The position numbers and the translations under genes are program-made. The notes under the pieces are model-generated. The model saw only the letters and a list, made by a program, of their open reading frames with translations. It was not told where the DNA came from and ran no database searches. A DNA stretch of 64,000 nt from Metallosphaera sedula DSM 5348. Lineage in GTDB: Archaea; Thermoproteota; Thermoprotei_A; Sulfolobales; Sulfolobaceae. Location of the stretch: contig NC_009440.1 of NCBI RefSeq assembly GCF_000016605.1, positions 558,001-622,000 of the forward strand, given 5' to 3'. Each line of letters starts with the position of its first letter. Positions within the stretch are counted from its first letter, which is position 1. Below are positions 8,382 through 16,488 of this stretch, one piece after another.

Positions 8382-9136
8382 TACCTGAGAATCATCCTAG
8401 AAGAGAGTCAATACTGGTCAGAGAAAGACTCGTGGAGGCAATGGAGAGGGAAGTTGTGGTTCCCCAGGGGCTGATAGCTCAGGGTAGAGGAGAGTGCTTC
8501 GATTATCTAATAGGCGAGAAAACGAGGGATTTTGCCGAGAGAGCCTTGGAGGTAGCTGCGGTTCTCTTGATTGAAGCCAAAAACCCCGTGATTTCGGTAA
8601 ACGGTAACATGGCAGCTCTCGTGCCAAGGGAGATAGTTGAACTGGCTGACGCGATCCCAGCTAAGATTGAGGTCAACCTCTTCTATAGGGATGAGATCAG
8701 GGAGAAAGCGATCGAGAAGGTGTTGCGGGAGGCTGGAGCAAGGGAAGTACTTGGAGTTGGGGAGGACGCGTCTGAGACAATACCAGAACTCTTTAGCCAG
8801 AGAAGGAGGGTAAGCAAAAGAGGTATCCTCTCCGCAGATGTGGTTCTCCTGGGACTTGAGGACGGTGATAGGACTGAGGCGTTGGTGAAGATGGGCAAGA
8901 AGGTCATTGCCATAGACCTCAACCCGCTCTCCAGGACTTCTCTAACTGCCAGTGTGACAATAGTGGACAACGTGATCAGGGCAATACCAGCCTTGAGGGA
9001 GAAGGTCCTTAAGATGAAAAGCCTGAGCAGGGAGGAAAGGGAAAAGCTCCTGAAAGGATATAACAATAGAGACGTCCTAAGGGGTGCCATGAAGTTCATG
9101 TCCGAGAGGCTGGCTCAGCTCTCCCTAGACTTATAG
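8336..9136 (+). CDS. 4-phosphopantoate--beta-alanine ligase (archaeal phosphopantothenate synthetase)
   Basis: 266 residues. Joins 4-phosphopantoate and beta-alanine with ATP to give 4'-phosphopantothenate. Recognised from the DUF137/PPS pattern: 'REGLV..G'-like start ([24 protein letters not shown] region), '[12 protein letters not shown]', 'NPVISVNGN', 'EVNLFYR', '[19 protein letters not shown]', '[12 protein letters not shown]'. The start at 8336 lies inside pantoate kinase; ATG is followed by an unusually polar leader of about 18 residues, so a start slightly downstream is possible. The 3' end overlaps convergent panB by 22 bases. Confidence 0.93.
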   Translation: MDKTQDSKSRSIRGIVPENHPRRESILVRERLVEAMEREVVVPQGLIAQGRGECFDYLIGEKTRDFAERALEVAAVLLIEAKNPVISVNGNMAALVPREIVELADAIPAKIEVNLFYRDEIREKAIEKVLREAGAREVLGVGEDASETIPELFSQRRRVSKRGILSADVVLLGLEDGDRTEALVKMGKKVIAIDLNPLSRTSLTASVTIVDNVIRAIPALREKVLKMKSLSREEREKLLKGYNNRDVLRGAMKFMSERLAQLSLDL

Positions 9137-9903
9137 TTCTCCCTTCCTGGAAAGGTTCCCGTTTTTACGTCGTTAATGTATCTTTTCACAGCTTCACGTA
9201 TCTCAGCCTTCAGGTCTAGATACTTCCTGGAGAAATATGGCTGTATATCTCCCATTCCTAAGAGGTCATGTATCACTAGAACCTGACCATCGCAGTGGGG
9301 ACCTGCACCTATGCAGATTGTGGGTATGGACACCTTCTCCGTTATTTTCTTGGCTATTTCGGCGTAAACGTTCTCTATTACGATGGAGAACGCCCCTGCC
9401 TCTTCCAAGGCCAATGCGTCCGAGATCAGTTTTGCCTCGTCCTTCACAGTTCTGTAACCACCTAGAGTGAGATACCTTTGTGGTGTAAGGCCTATATGCC
9501 CCATAACGGGAACCCCGAACTTAACGATGTTTGCTACCCTTTCATAAACCTCTACTCCTCCCTCGAGCTTCACGGCGTCCGCGCCCTCGCTAGCCAGAAT
9601 ACCTGCGTTCTTAACTGCAACTTCATTGGAGGGCTCGTAGCTCATGAAGGGCATATCCACGACTATTAACTGCCTCGGGGAGGCTCTCACTACGGCCCTG
9701 GTGTGATGAATCATATGGTCCATGGTAACCTGGAGAGTAGAGGGAAACCCCAACACGTTCATTCCCAATGAGTCCCCGACTAGAAACCCGTCCACTTCAG
9801 TCTCCGACAGGATCTTTGCCATGGAGTAGTCGTACACTGTCAACATGGTTATCTTTTCTTTCCCCTTCTTTTTCAGGAAATCCCGAATTGTTAACCTTTG
9901 CAT
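9115..9903 (-). CDS. panB: 3-methyl-2-oxobutanoate hydroxymethyltransferase (ketopantoate synthase)
   Basis: 262 residues, normal length. Transfers a one-carbon unit from a methylene-pterin carrier to ketoisovalerate, giving ketopantoate. '[13 protein letters not shown]', '[12 protein letters not shown]', '[11 protein letters not shown]', '[10 protein letters not shown]', 'AVKLEGG' and 'GHIGLTPQ' are signature segments; the Asp in VGDS binds Mg and the Glu in 'VIENVYAE' is the predicted catalytic base. Start at ATG 9903 keeps the conserved N-terminal 'LTIRDF', although it overlaps the upstream gene by 107 bases. Its C1 donor in this organism would be the modified pterin whose synthesis genes lie 6 kb away. 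Confidence 0.96.
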   Translation of the reverse strand: MQRLTIRDFLKKKGKEKITMLTVYDYSMAKILSETEVDGFLVGDSLGMNVLGFPSTLQVTMDHMIHHTRAVVRASPRQLIVVDMPFMSYEPSNEVAVKNAGILASEGADAVKLEGGVEVYERVANIVKFGVPVMGHIGLTPQRYLTLGGYRTVKDEAKLISDALALEEAGAFSIVIENVYAEIAKKITEKVSIPTICIGAGPHCDGQVLVIHDLLGMGDIQPYFSRKYLDLKAEIREAVKRYINDVKTGTFPGRENYKSRES

Positions 9904-10486
9904 TGCTTATCCTTGCTATTCTAGAGGCCAGCGTTAAAATCTTCTTTATCCTTGTGGAGATATCCTTGGTTTCCTCGTACTGAACAGATCTTTTGTAGAC
10001 GTCAAGGAGGAGGGGAAGATCCTCAAAGGCTAACCTTTTGAACATAGCCCTGTCTACGTCGCTCCTGATTCCCCTCTGAAGAAGAAGCTGGAGCTTCCTC
10101 TCTATATCCTCCAAACCGAGGCTCGTTGCTTGAGTCCTTATCAGGACAATTTCCGGGTCCTCCTCCCCCTGATCTAGGGCATCTCTCACGGACTCAAGGT
10201 CAATAAACCTCCACCAATGTTGGTTGCTGGACTTGTAGGACGTCTCGATAATCCCGAAGTCCCTTTCCAGGGCCCTAAGGATCATCTTGGGCTCAAAGTC
10301 GTAGCCCAGTTCCAGCAACTTGGAGGTTAGGGTTTTGTAGTCGAAGTCCCCTACCTGACCCCTTCCTCTCTCCTCTACAATGGATAGAGCTACCCTCAGA
10401 ATTATCGAGGCCTTTTCGTACTTCAGCAGTGCCTCCGTTAGTCTATCCTTGATTCCCCCAATCAATATGCGATATCTTGAAAACAT
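9797..10486 (-). CDS. Conserved hypothetical protein, possible winged-helix N terminus
   Basis: 229 residues. Residues 20-85 alternate helices and strands ('[17 protein letters not shown]', '[13 protein letters not shown]', '[17 protein letters not shown]') in a way that looks like a winged-helix fold with a wing ending 'WWRFID'. The remainder is helical and charged. No family recognised. The last 36 codons are read from the same DNA as the beginning of panB in another frame. It lies directly upstream of panB on the same strand and could regulate CoA or branched-chain metabolism; that is inference. Confidence 0.6.
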   Translation of the reverse strand: MFSRYRILIGGIKDRLTEALLKYEKASIILRVALSIVEERGRGQVGDFDYKTLTSKLLELGYDFEPKMILRALERDFGIIETSYKSSNQHWWRFIDLESVRDALDQGEEDPEIVLIRTQATSLGLEDIERKLQLLLQRGIRSDVDRAMFKRLAFEDLPLLLDVYKRSVQYEETKDISTRIKKILTLASRIARISNAKVNNSGFPEKEGERKDNHVDSVRLLHGKDPVGD

Positions 10487-10517
10487 TATTATTAGTTCAA
10501 TCTACTTACGATAGTGT

Positions 10518-11249
10518 ATGATCGCGGACCATTCTGCTGTGAGTGTTACAGCGCTATACAAGAGCGTAGGACGTAAGGAGATTCTCAGGGGTTTAAGCTT
10601 TGACGTGGAGGAGGGCGAAGTCTTCGGTATCATAGGACCTAACGGTGCTGGAAAGACCACCACGTTAAGGGTACTTAGCGGGATCATTATCAGTTACTCT
10701 GGAGATGTCAAGGTTTTCGGGGAGAACCCGCGATCTGCCAGGGCAAAGGGATACATATCCTATATGCCTGAAGATGCCTTTCCCTATGATAGACTCACGG
10801 GCATAGAAAACCTTCAGTTCTATGCAAGGATTTACTCCAGGGGCGACAGGAAGCTTGAGGAGAGTTACCTGGAGAGAGGGATAAAGATTGCCTCCTTGGG
10901 AGATAGAATTTATGATAGGGCCATGGAGTACAGCAGAGGAATGAAGAGACGCCTAGTGATTGCCAGGACTCTCATGGTAAATCCGAAGTTGGCAATACTT
11001 GATGAGCCCACATCTGCTCTCGACGTGGAATCCTCAGTTAGAATTAGGGACATGATCAGGTCAATGAAGGGAAACACTACCTTGATTCTATCTTCCCATA
11101 ACCTCCTAGAGGTTGAGTACATGTGCGATAGGGTCCTGATGATAAACAGTGGAAGGGGAGTCAAACTGGGTAAACCAAAGGAGATAATCGAGGAGACCGG
11201 GACTAGAAACCTTGAGGAGTCCTTCATAAAACTCGTGGGTGAAGGGTAG
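10518..11249 (+). CDS. ABC transporter ATP-binding protein
   Basis: 243 residues, one complete nucleotide-binding domain on the cytosolic face. Walker A '[10 protein letters not shown]' near residue 40, Q-loop region '[10 protein letters not shown]', signature '[14 protein letters not shown]' and Walker B '[12 protein letters not shown]', then 'SSHNLLEVE' with the switch His. The signature reads S-R-G-M instead of S-G-G-Q, as is common in ABC-2 type (drug, Na+ or polysaccharide) exporters. The stop overlaps the GTG of the permease by one base. Substrate unknown. Confidence 0.93.
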   Translation: MIADHSAVSVTALYKSVGRKEILRGLSFDVEEGEVFGIIGPNGAGKTTTLRVLSGIIISYSGDVKVFGENPRSARAKGYISYMPEDAFPYDRLTGIENLQFYARIYSRGDRKLEESYLERGIKIASLGDRIYDRAMEYSRGMKRRLVIARTLMVNPKLAILDEPTSALDVESSVRIRDMIRSMKGNTTLILSSHNLLEVEYMCDRVLMINSGRGVKLGKPKEIIEETGTRNLEESFIKLVGEG

Positions 11250-12424
11250 TGCTTTACGATCTCCTCAAAAAGGAATGGATAGATCTGAAAAGGGATAGGA
11301 AGATCCTCCTTGTCTCAATTCTCCTGCCTCTTTTCCTTCTCCCCCTCATAGGGGTAATAATCTACGCGTCGGTCGCCTCTCAACCTCCCACCGTGGGAAT
11401 AATAAATAACGATACGTCCAACACACCCTACGTGAACGAGCTTGCCAGTTACGTTAGGAGTCATGGAGGGATAGTATACATCAACAACTTCACCATAGTC
11501 CCAGACGTCGAGATAATTTTCCCCCAAGGGTTTGCTGAAAACATCTCGAACATAGACAAGGTTGCGATGGTGAGGGAGATCGTTTTGATCTCTTCCCAGA
11601 GCAATGCCCAGAACATAGTGAACAATGGTCTATATCAGATCCTCTACAACACGTCTCTGGAGAGGATCTCGTTCCTGGCCAACGAAAGCCACGTTAATGT
11701 GTCTCCATCTACCATAAGGGAGCCTCTTGTTGTGGAATTGGGCTATATAAAGCCTACCAAGCAAGTCGCATCAAGTAGCACCGACAGGCTGGGGCAACTG
11801 GCGAGGGTCATATCTCTTATCCTCTTCCCTGCAGCAACCCCTGTAATCTTTTTCCTGACGGACGGGATACTAGGGGAAAAGGAAAGGAAAACCCTCGAGT
11901 CTCTACTTGCCTCTCCCATTTCTCCATTCCAGTTTATATCAGCGAAGCTAATAATTTCCATGGCCCTTGGTGCTATTTCCTCCTTGGGTGATTTAGTGGG
12001 GTTGATAGCCTTCTCTGTATTTGCTCCCTTCATAGTAGGCGGAAACGCAGGACTTACCCTGACCTTCTCGCTCTCGGTCGTTATTGCCTATTTACTCATG
12101 GTTTTGCTCACGGCCTCTATATCCCTAGTACTGTTGATCTTAATAGGAGGCTCCCAAAGGAACATCCAGTTAATTAACCTTGTTATCACCGGCTTCGGAA
12201 TGCTGGCCTCTTTTTCCTCCCTGGTCCTTAACTTCAGCTCCCTAGGTCCCCTTTCATTCATACTCGTTATCCCTTACGTTCAGATTGTGGGAGGTCTACT
12301 TGATGGAGTGTTTGGGCTGACCACCTCAATGATCTACCTCTACCTGGGGACCCTTACTGCCTCGATCCTCCTAATCGTGATCTCGTCAAGGATACTAAAC
12401 CCAGAAAGACTGCTTCTTAAGTAG
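11249..12424 (+). CDS. ABC-2 type transporter permease
   Basis: 391 residues. One N-terminal membrane segment (about 18-40: 'KILLVSILLPLFLLPLIGVII') is followed by a long extracytoplasmic loop (about 45-180) and five more membrane segments in the C-terminal half, the layout of NatB/DrrB-type ABC-2 permeases. 'GEKERKTLESLLASPISPFQF' after the second segment is the conserved cytosolic coupling motif that contacts the ATPase. The outer loop carries several N-x-S/T sites, consistent with glycosylated Sulfolobales surface proteins. Operon with the ATPase. Confidence 0.9.
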   Translation: MLYDLLKKEWIDLKRDRKILLVSILLPLFLLPLIGVIIYASVASQPPTVGIINNDTSNTPYVNELASYVRSHGGIVYINNFTIVPDVEIIFPQGFAENISNIDKVAMVREIVLISSQSNAQNIVNNGLYQILYNTSLERISFLANESHVNVSPSTIREPLVVELGYIKPTKQVASSSTDRLGQLARVISLILFPAATPVIFFLTDGILGEKERKTLESLLASPISPFQFISAKLIISMALGAISSLGDLVGLIAFSVFAPFIVGGNAGLTLTFSLSVVIAYLLMVLLTASISLVLLILIGGSQRNIQLINLVITGFGMLASFSSLVLNFSSLGPLSFILVIPYVQIVGGLLDGVFGLTTSMIYLYLGTLTASILLIVISSRILNPERLLLK

Positions 12425-12460
12425 TGATAAGTTTTTAATTGTAAAATAGAACATTAATGT

Positions 12461-12691
12461 ATGGGTAGCCTAAAAGCATATGTGTTATTAATTACATCCA
12501 TAGGGAAAGAAACAGATGTTCTAAACGAATTGAAAAAGCTTGAGGGAGTTAAGGACGGAACTGCTGTATATGGAGAATATGACGTTGTGGTGGAGATTGA
12601 GGGAAAGGATTTGGACGACATTAACAGAACGATAAGCCAGATAAGGAGAAACCCAAATATAATTAGAACAGTAACTCTCATTTCAATGTAA
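12461..12691 (+). CDS. Stand-alone Lrp/AsnC-type ligand-binding (RAM) domain
   Basis: 76 residues, only the effector domain, no DNA-binding helix-turn-helix. The beta-alpha-beta-beta-alpha-beta pattern is clear: '[24 protein letters not shown]', '[17 protein letters not shown]', 'IRTVTLISM'. The 'G-x-Y-D-V-V-V' strand is the family hallmark. Such proteins assemble with full Lrp regulators or bind amino acids as oligomers. A TATA-like TTTTTAATTG at about 12431-12440 gives it its own promoter. Confidence 0.88.
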   Translation: MGSLKAYVLLITSIGKETDVLNELKKLEGVKDGTAVYGEYDVVVEIEGKDLDDINRTISQIRRNPNIIRTVTLISM

Positions 12692-12739
12692 TCAGCTTTT
12701 TTATTCTCTTCATAGGTCAGAACGTCTCTGCCACATCAC
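12690..12739 (-). ncRNA. Possible C/D box sRNA (weak candidate)
   Basis: On the minus strand the order is C-like GTGATGT (12733-12739), 12 bases, D' CTGA, 3 bases, C'-like ATGAAGA, 11 bases, D CTGA. Spacing is what archaeal C/D guides show. Against it: both C boxes have one mismatch, the second guide is an A-run that is simply the complement of the upstream gene's T-rich terminator, and the nearest TATA box is too close. Low confidence. Confidence 0.2.
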
Positions 12740-12747
12740 TTATTAGT

Positions 12748-12760
12748 ACTATAAATATAA
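12748..12760 (+). promoter_or_regulatory. Promoter without an associated long gene
   Basis: ACTATAAATATAA is a strong archaeal TATA box in both orientations. On the plus strand it would start a transcript near 12780 that contains a perfect 6-bp hairpin (CCCTGG 12785-12790, CCAGGG 12794-12799) and no convincing protein. Confidence 0.35.
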
Positions 12761-12855
12761 GGGGACCCACCTATGCTCATCCTTCCCTGGAACCCAGGGT
12801 CACAATCCCATAGGCCCATTACTTTTGTCTACAGCTAACTTAAAACAGTTACTCC

Positions 12856-13149
12856 TCAAGTCTGGTCTATCTCGACCTGCTCCTCGTCTGCGCCCTCTTC
12901 TATAACCTTTAACCTCCTAACCAACTCCATGACCAATAGATCAAGCTGAGCCACCCTTGCCTCTAGGTAGGCTACTGACTCCTCAAGCTTCTCTGTATTT
13001 TCATTCCTAGAATTCTCTTGATTACCTCCCTCCATCCCGTTCTTGATATAGAACTTAACTAGATCAGTTACCTGAATTCCCATATCCTCAGCTTTCCTTT
13101 TCAGTTCCTCGTACATCCATTCGGGAAGGGAGAGGTGAATCGTTGGCAC
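12856..13149 (-). CDS. Ribbon-helix-helix protein with coiled-coil tail
   Basis: 97 residues from GTG 13149. Residues 1-40 ('TIHLSLPEWMYEELKRKAEDMGIQ') look like a ribbon-helix-helix DNA-binding fold: a short polar strand, then two helices. Residues 50-85 are a charged coiled coil with heptad leucines/valines (VAYLEARVAQLDLLV). Probably a dimeric DNA-binding regulator. It is divergent from another ribbon-helix-helix gene, with an inverted repeat between them. Target unknown. Confidence 0.75.
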   Translation of the reverse strand: MPTIHLSLPEWMYEELKRKAEDMGIQVTDLVKFYIKNGMEGGNQENSRNENTEKLEESVAYLEARVAQLDLLVMELVRRLKVIEEGADEEQVEIDQT

Positions 13150-13172
13150 TGTAGTTTCCTCTAATAAAAAGT

Positions 13173-13186
13173 ATAGGGAGTCCTAT
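13173..13186. promoter_or_regulatory. Inverted repeat, candidate operator
   Basis: ATAGG-GAGT-CCTAT, perfect 5-bp arms around a 4-base spacer, 24-37 bases before the GTG of the minus-strand ribbon-helix-helix gene and overlapping its promoter region. Position and size fit autoregulation by a ribbon-helix-helix dimer. Confidence 0.35.
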
Positions 13187-13292
13187 TATATTAATCTTGC
13201 TCATTAAGTACTCCTCTTGAAATAGGAAGATGGTACTACCGCTACAGAATATACTTAAACCTTATCGATACAAGATATGTATTAGGTCTACA

Positions 13293-13469
13293 ATGAGAGT
13301 AATTACATTCAAGGCAGAAGAAGATCTACTTGAGTTATTGGATAGATATGCAATAAGGTATGGCCTCAATAGGAGTGAGGCCATAAGGAAGGCCATAGAA
13401 AAGATGGTCAAGGATGAAATGAGTAAGGAGACAGTTCCCGTTGCGAGAGTAGAAAGAATGAAACTGTAA
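13293..13469 (+). CDS. Small CopG-type ribbon-helix-helix protein
   Basis: 58 residues from ATG 13293. The frame is open back to 13230 but the TATA-like ACTTAAAC at 13253-13260 places transcription start after that codon. The sequence is a plain CopG/RHH fold: '[20 protein letters not shown]' and '[15 protein letters not shown]', where N-R-S-E-A-I-R is the conserved start of the second helix. It binds DNA as a dimer. There is no toxin gene beside it, so a toxin-antitoxin role is not supported. Confidence 0.85.
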   Translation: MRVITFKAEEDLLELLDRYAIRYGLNRSEAIRKAIEKMVKDEMSKETVPVARVERMKL

Positions 13470-13472
13470 AAA

Positions 13473-14081
13473 TTAAGGTTTATACAAGTAAATTCCTTTC
13501 TTAAGATTGTTTTCATCTATCTCGTTCTCAAGATAAACCTGGAGCCCCGTGAGGTTTAGGAATTCGTCCGGCGGATCCAATGGCATAAGGTGTCCCTTAA
13601 CCCAGTAATGCATTGGGATCACAACTGATGGAGATATTTCCTTGACAAGCTGTGATGCCTCTTTCCCGTCAATGGTTATTACTCCGCCTACCGGTAAAGC
13701 CAAGATGTCTGCAGCTAGATCTTTTATCAGGCTCTCCCTCGGATACTCCCCTATATCTCCCATGTGAACAAAAGACAGATTCCCGATCTTCACAGTGTAT
13801 ATGCTGGTTTTTCCGCGGGATTTACCGCCGTTTCTGTCGTGATTAACGCGTATACCCTGTATGGAGTAACCTGAAGAGGAGAAGGTCCCAGTGAAACCCG
13901 TTCTTTTCTCCTTACTTTCTATTATTTGAAACGCGTTATGGTCGTAGTGATCATGGGTCATGAAAACATACTCTGCCCGCCTCATGACTGGCCTTGGGAG
14001 ACCTATACTTCCTCCGTCGTGCGGGTCTATGACTAAAAAGTCACCTATAGATATCATGGAATGTCCGTGAAGTCTTATCAT
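13473..14081 (-). CDS. Metallo-beta-lactamase-fold hydrolase
   Basis: 202 residues, UlaG/UPF0173-like compact form. The metal site is visible: 'MTHDHYDHNAF' (His-x-His-x-Asp-His), a later 'HMGDIGEY' with the bridging Asp, and 'VIPMHYW' supplying the final His. The short start 'RLHGHSMISIGDFLVIDPHDGG' is typical of this subgroup. Substrate unknown; relatives act on lactone or phosphodiester bonds. It ends 14 bases upstream of the isopropylmalate-synthase-family gene's 3' end on the same strand, so it is the downstream member of that run. Confidence 0.88.
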   Translation of the reverse strand: MIRLHGHSMISIGDFLVIDPHDGGSIGLPRPVMRRAEYVFMTHDHYDHNAFQIIESKEKRTGFTGTFSSSGYSIQGIRVNHDRNGGKSRGKTSIYTVKIGNLSFVHMGDIGEYPRESLIKDLAADILALPVGGVITIDGKEASQLVKEISPSVVIPMHYWVKGHLMPLDPPDEFLNLTGLQVYLENEIDENNLKKGIYLYKP

Positions 14082-14095
14082 GGAGCTAAAGAGGC

Positions 14096-15229
14096 TCAGG
14101 AGCTCAAAAATCTAGATGCTATCCTCTTCGCGTCCTCTGCACTTACCCTATGACCAGTATCTGCCATCTTCTTAACTTCGCTCAACACTACCTTTAACTT
14201 CTCGTCATCCAGGTATATACCCTGGTCCTCAAGGATCTTTCTAAGCCCATGTATTCCGCTATGTTTACCCAAGGCAAGTCTCCTGAAGTTGCCGACTTCC
14301 TCAGGTGACATGGGCTCGTAGGTGAGCGGATTTTCTATAACACCATGAACGTGGATCCCGGCCTCATGTCCAAAAGCATTGTCCCCTACTACCGCCTTGA
14401 AGAACGGGACTGGAACACCCGTAAGCTCTGATACAAGCTTACTGGTGTCATAAAGTAACCAGGGCTTGACTCCAACCTCGTAATCTAGGAGCTTCTTCAG
14501 GGCCATCACCACTTCCTCAAGGGATGCGTTCCCGGCCCTCTCCCCTATACCATTAACTGTAACATGTACCTGTCTAGCTCCGCCCACAACACCGGCTATG
14601 GAGTTCGCTGTAGCCAATCCAAAGTCATTGTGGCAATGAACACTTATGATCCTCCCCGAAGCTACAGAAACTACTTTCCTAATTACTTCCTGGAACTTGA
14701 AGGGATGCATTACCCCAACGGTATCTGGTATATTTATCCTATCAGCGCCAGCCTCAACTGCGGTTTTAACAGCCTGCAATAGGAACTCTTCCTCCGTTCG
14801 CGTAGCGTCCTCAGGGCTGTACTCCACTATCAGGCCGTGAGATTTTGCGTACCTCACGGATTCATAGATCCTGTCTATTACCTGTTCTCTCGTCATTTTC
14901 AACTTATACTTAAGATGCACGTCCGAGGTGGCAATGAACACATGGATGCTTGAAAGACCTGCCTCTATACCCTTGTCAATATCGTTCTTATTTGCCCTAG
15001 CAAGACCTGTGACCTCAACGGAGTCTCCCACTTCCTCTATGATCTTCTTGGTTGCGATGAACTCGCCCTCTGAAGATGCTGGAAACCCTGCCTCTATCGT
15101 GTCTACTCCTAGCCTTTGCAACTGCCTTGCTATCCTCACTTTCTGATCTATGGTAAGATCTATCCCAGGAGCTTGCTCTCCGTCACGCAAAGTTGTATCA
15201 AATATTCTAACTCTTCTAGTGGAGAACAC
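14096..15229 (-). CDS. Isopropylmalate/citramalate/homocitrate synthase family enzyme
   Basis: 377 residues. Condenses acetyl-CoA with a 2-oxoacid. DRE-TIM barrel motifs: '[12 protein letters not shown]' near residue 10 (metal, catalytic Arg-Asp), '[14 protein letters not shown]' near 200 (His-x-His metal ligands) and '[18 protein letters not shown]' near 235. The C-terminal part after 'HEAGIHVHG' is short, about 95 residues, so the LeuA allosteric dimer domain is absent and feedback inhibition by leucine of the classical kind is unlikely. Isopropylmalate, citramalate or homocitrate synthase cannot be separated from sequence inspection; leuA-like is my first choice. Confidence 0.88.
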   Translation of the reverse strand: MFSTRRVRIFDTTLRDGEQAPGIDLTIDQKVRIARQLQRLGVDTIEAGFPASSEGEFIATKKIIEEVGDSVEVTGLARANKNDIDKGIEAGLSSIHVFIATSDVHLKYKLKMTREQVIDRIYESVRYAKSHGLIVEYSPEDATRTEEEFLLQAVKTAVEAGADRINIPDTVGVMHPFKFQEVIRKVVSVASGRIISVHCHNDFGLATANSIAGVVGGARQVHVTVNGIGERAGNASLEEVVMALKKLLDYEVGVKPWLLYDTSKLVSELTGVPVPFFKAVVGDNAFGHEAGIHVHGVIENPLTYEPMSPEEVGNFRRLALGKHSGIHGLRKILEDQGIYLDDEKLKVVLSEVKKMADTGHRVSAEDAKRIASRFLSS

Positions 15230-15267
15230 TCATCCCTCTACCCACATTAATAAACAACTCCATATTT

Positions 15268-15756
15268 TTATAAATCTTTCCTAGTTAGGGTATGAATAAT
15301 TTCTTTTGCTATGTGGAGTTTTCTTCTCTTCATGTAAGTCATGGGTACGTTCTCCCTTAGAAAGGGTTTAGAGTACATGCCTATGAAATCTGAGTCCAGA
15401 TCCATGGCGTAGAGCCTAATTGATCTTGCATTGAAGGTTTTCGCCAAAACGAAGGCCCTATCCCCATCTGTGAAACCACCATATAACTTCAGTCTTCCAA
15501 AGGGGTAAACCTGAGTTGTGCCTATCACACTCCTCATCATCCCTAATTTCCAGTGCAGAGGCATGTTATCCCCATGGGCATGAACCACGTACATTGAGTC
15601 TGGAAAGGTCATCAACCCATCTAGATCCGTGACAACCACATCCGGGATTATCCCCCTCTTCACAAGATAATTAGTTGCACCATCAGCTGAGACTATGACA
15701 TCGCCCCTAATCTCGTTAACACGTTCCAGGGATGGACCAGCTCCCACTAGGGCCAC
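15268..15756 (-). CDS. MptE-like 6-hydroxymethyl-7,8-dihydropterin pyrophosphokinase
   Basis: 162 residues from GTG 15756. Archaeal enzyme that pyrophosphorylates 6-hydroxymethyl-dihydropterin before its coupling to an arylamine. '[11 protein letters not shown]', 'VIVSADGATNYLV', 'PDVVVTDLDG', 'VHAHGDN' and 'GFTDGDRAFVLA' are the DUF115/MptE core. The family has a further N-terminal helical region of about 60 residues. That region is present in frame upstream, up to 15921 ('WLRFYDRIRSEFGFSLRDD...'), but contains no ATG, GTG or TTG. The true start may be non-canonical; see findings. It is last in a run with the 72-residue, HEPN and MNT-like genes. Confidence 0.85.
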   Translation of the reverse strand: MALVGAGPSLERVNEIRGDVIVSADGATNYLVKRGIIPDVVVTDLDGLMTFPDSMYVVHAHGDNMPLHWKLGMMRSVIGTTQVYPFGRLKLYGGFTDGDRAFVLAKTFNARSIRLYAMDLDSDFIGMYSKPFLRENVPMTYMKRRKLHIAKEIIHTLTRKDL

Positions 15757-15869
15757 ATCCTTTCCGTCTATGATTTTAGCCAGTCTGTACTCTAGATCCT
15801 CTGTAATTCTTAGGTTAAGTAAGACAGATGAAATATAATCGTCTCTGAGGGAGAAGCCGAACTCGCTTC

Positions 15870-16088
15870 TTATCCTGTCATAGAACCTGAGCCATCTGAA
15901 CTGATCATGAAATATATGATGTCACCCTCCCTAGATATTTCCTTGATCTTATACTTGCTCCTGATTATGGGTAAAAAGGGACTATCCCTAGATATGGAGA
16001 ACACTACTTCCCTTCCCAGGAGGTACTCAAGTGCCTCCAGGGGGTTACCGGAACACGTGAAATCGTCTAGATCAATTGTGAAATCCAT
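15870..16088 (-). CDS. Small protein of unknown function in the pterin operon
   Basis: 72 residues, no recognised family. N-terminal 'MDFTIDLDDF' is acidic, and the C terminus is Gly/Ser-rich (DGSGSMTG). Its start overlaps the HEPN gene by 17 bases and its end overlaps the extended MptE frame by about 50 bases, so it is embedded in a tight translationally coupled run. It may be an assembly partner of its neighbours; no direct evidence. Confidence 0.55.
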   Translation of the reverse strand: MDFTIDLDDFTCSGNPLEALEYLLGREVVFSISRDSPFLPIIRSKYKIKEISREGDIIYFMISSDGSGSMTG

Positions 16089-16488
16089 CGAATATCTCCC
16101 TCGTTTTATCGAAAAGTGATGTGACCTTCTCTAGAAGGGGCTTTACCTCAGCTTGTCTTGCCGTGACGGAGGGAGCCTTAGTTGGAGACTCATTCATAAA
16201 GGTCACGGGGATAATCTCCCTCCAGGTTTCCTGGATCTCTGATATGACTGCCTTAATCGTCTGATCGATTTCCCTTGTCTCGATTAGATAGCCTAAAACG
16301 TCCACGGGAGATCCGCTTGCGGTGAGGATTCCATAGAGGGAAAGCAGGGTCGAGGCAAGGTTCTCAAGGGTCTCCTTGCACCTCACCACAGTGTAGTATA
16401 GGTCCCCGTCATTGAACGCGTCAGTGCTCTCCTTCAAGGTTCTCGTAGCCCGAAGTAGATATTCTGAAGCAAGGGCACTGTTATTCAA
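16072..16488 (-). CDS. HEPN-domain protein
   Basis: 138 residues, all helical. The first half, 'ASEYLLRATRTLKESTDAFNDGDLYYTVVRCKETLENLASTLLSLYG' (split here into its helices), has the tandem-helix layout with a Y-x-x-V-x-x-x-K-E-x-x-E centre of HEPN domains. The R-x4-6-H ribonuclease motif of toxic HEPN proteins is not seen, so it is probably not an RNase. It starts 4 bases inside the end of the MNT-like gene, the standard MNT-HEPN order. Confidence 0.7.
   Translation of the reverse strand: MNNSALASEYLLRATRTLKESTDAFNDGDLYYTVVRCKETLENLASTLLSLYGILTASGSPVDVLGYLIETREIDQTIKAVISEIQETWREIIPVTFMNESPTKAPSVTARQAEVKPLLEKVTSLFDKTREIFDGFHN

Noticed and set aside
12773-12838. 21-codon frame after a strong TATA box
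   Set aside because: Too short, Pro/Ser-rich, no ribosome site and no downstream partner; better treated as a possible non-coding transcript.
13150-13469. Toxin-antitoxin (VapBC/RelBE) reading of the ribbon-helix-helix genes
   Set aside because: No PIN or RelE-like toxin frame is adjacent on either strand.
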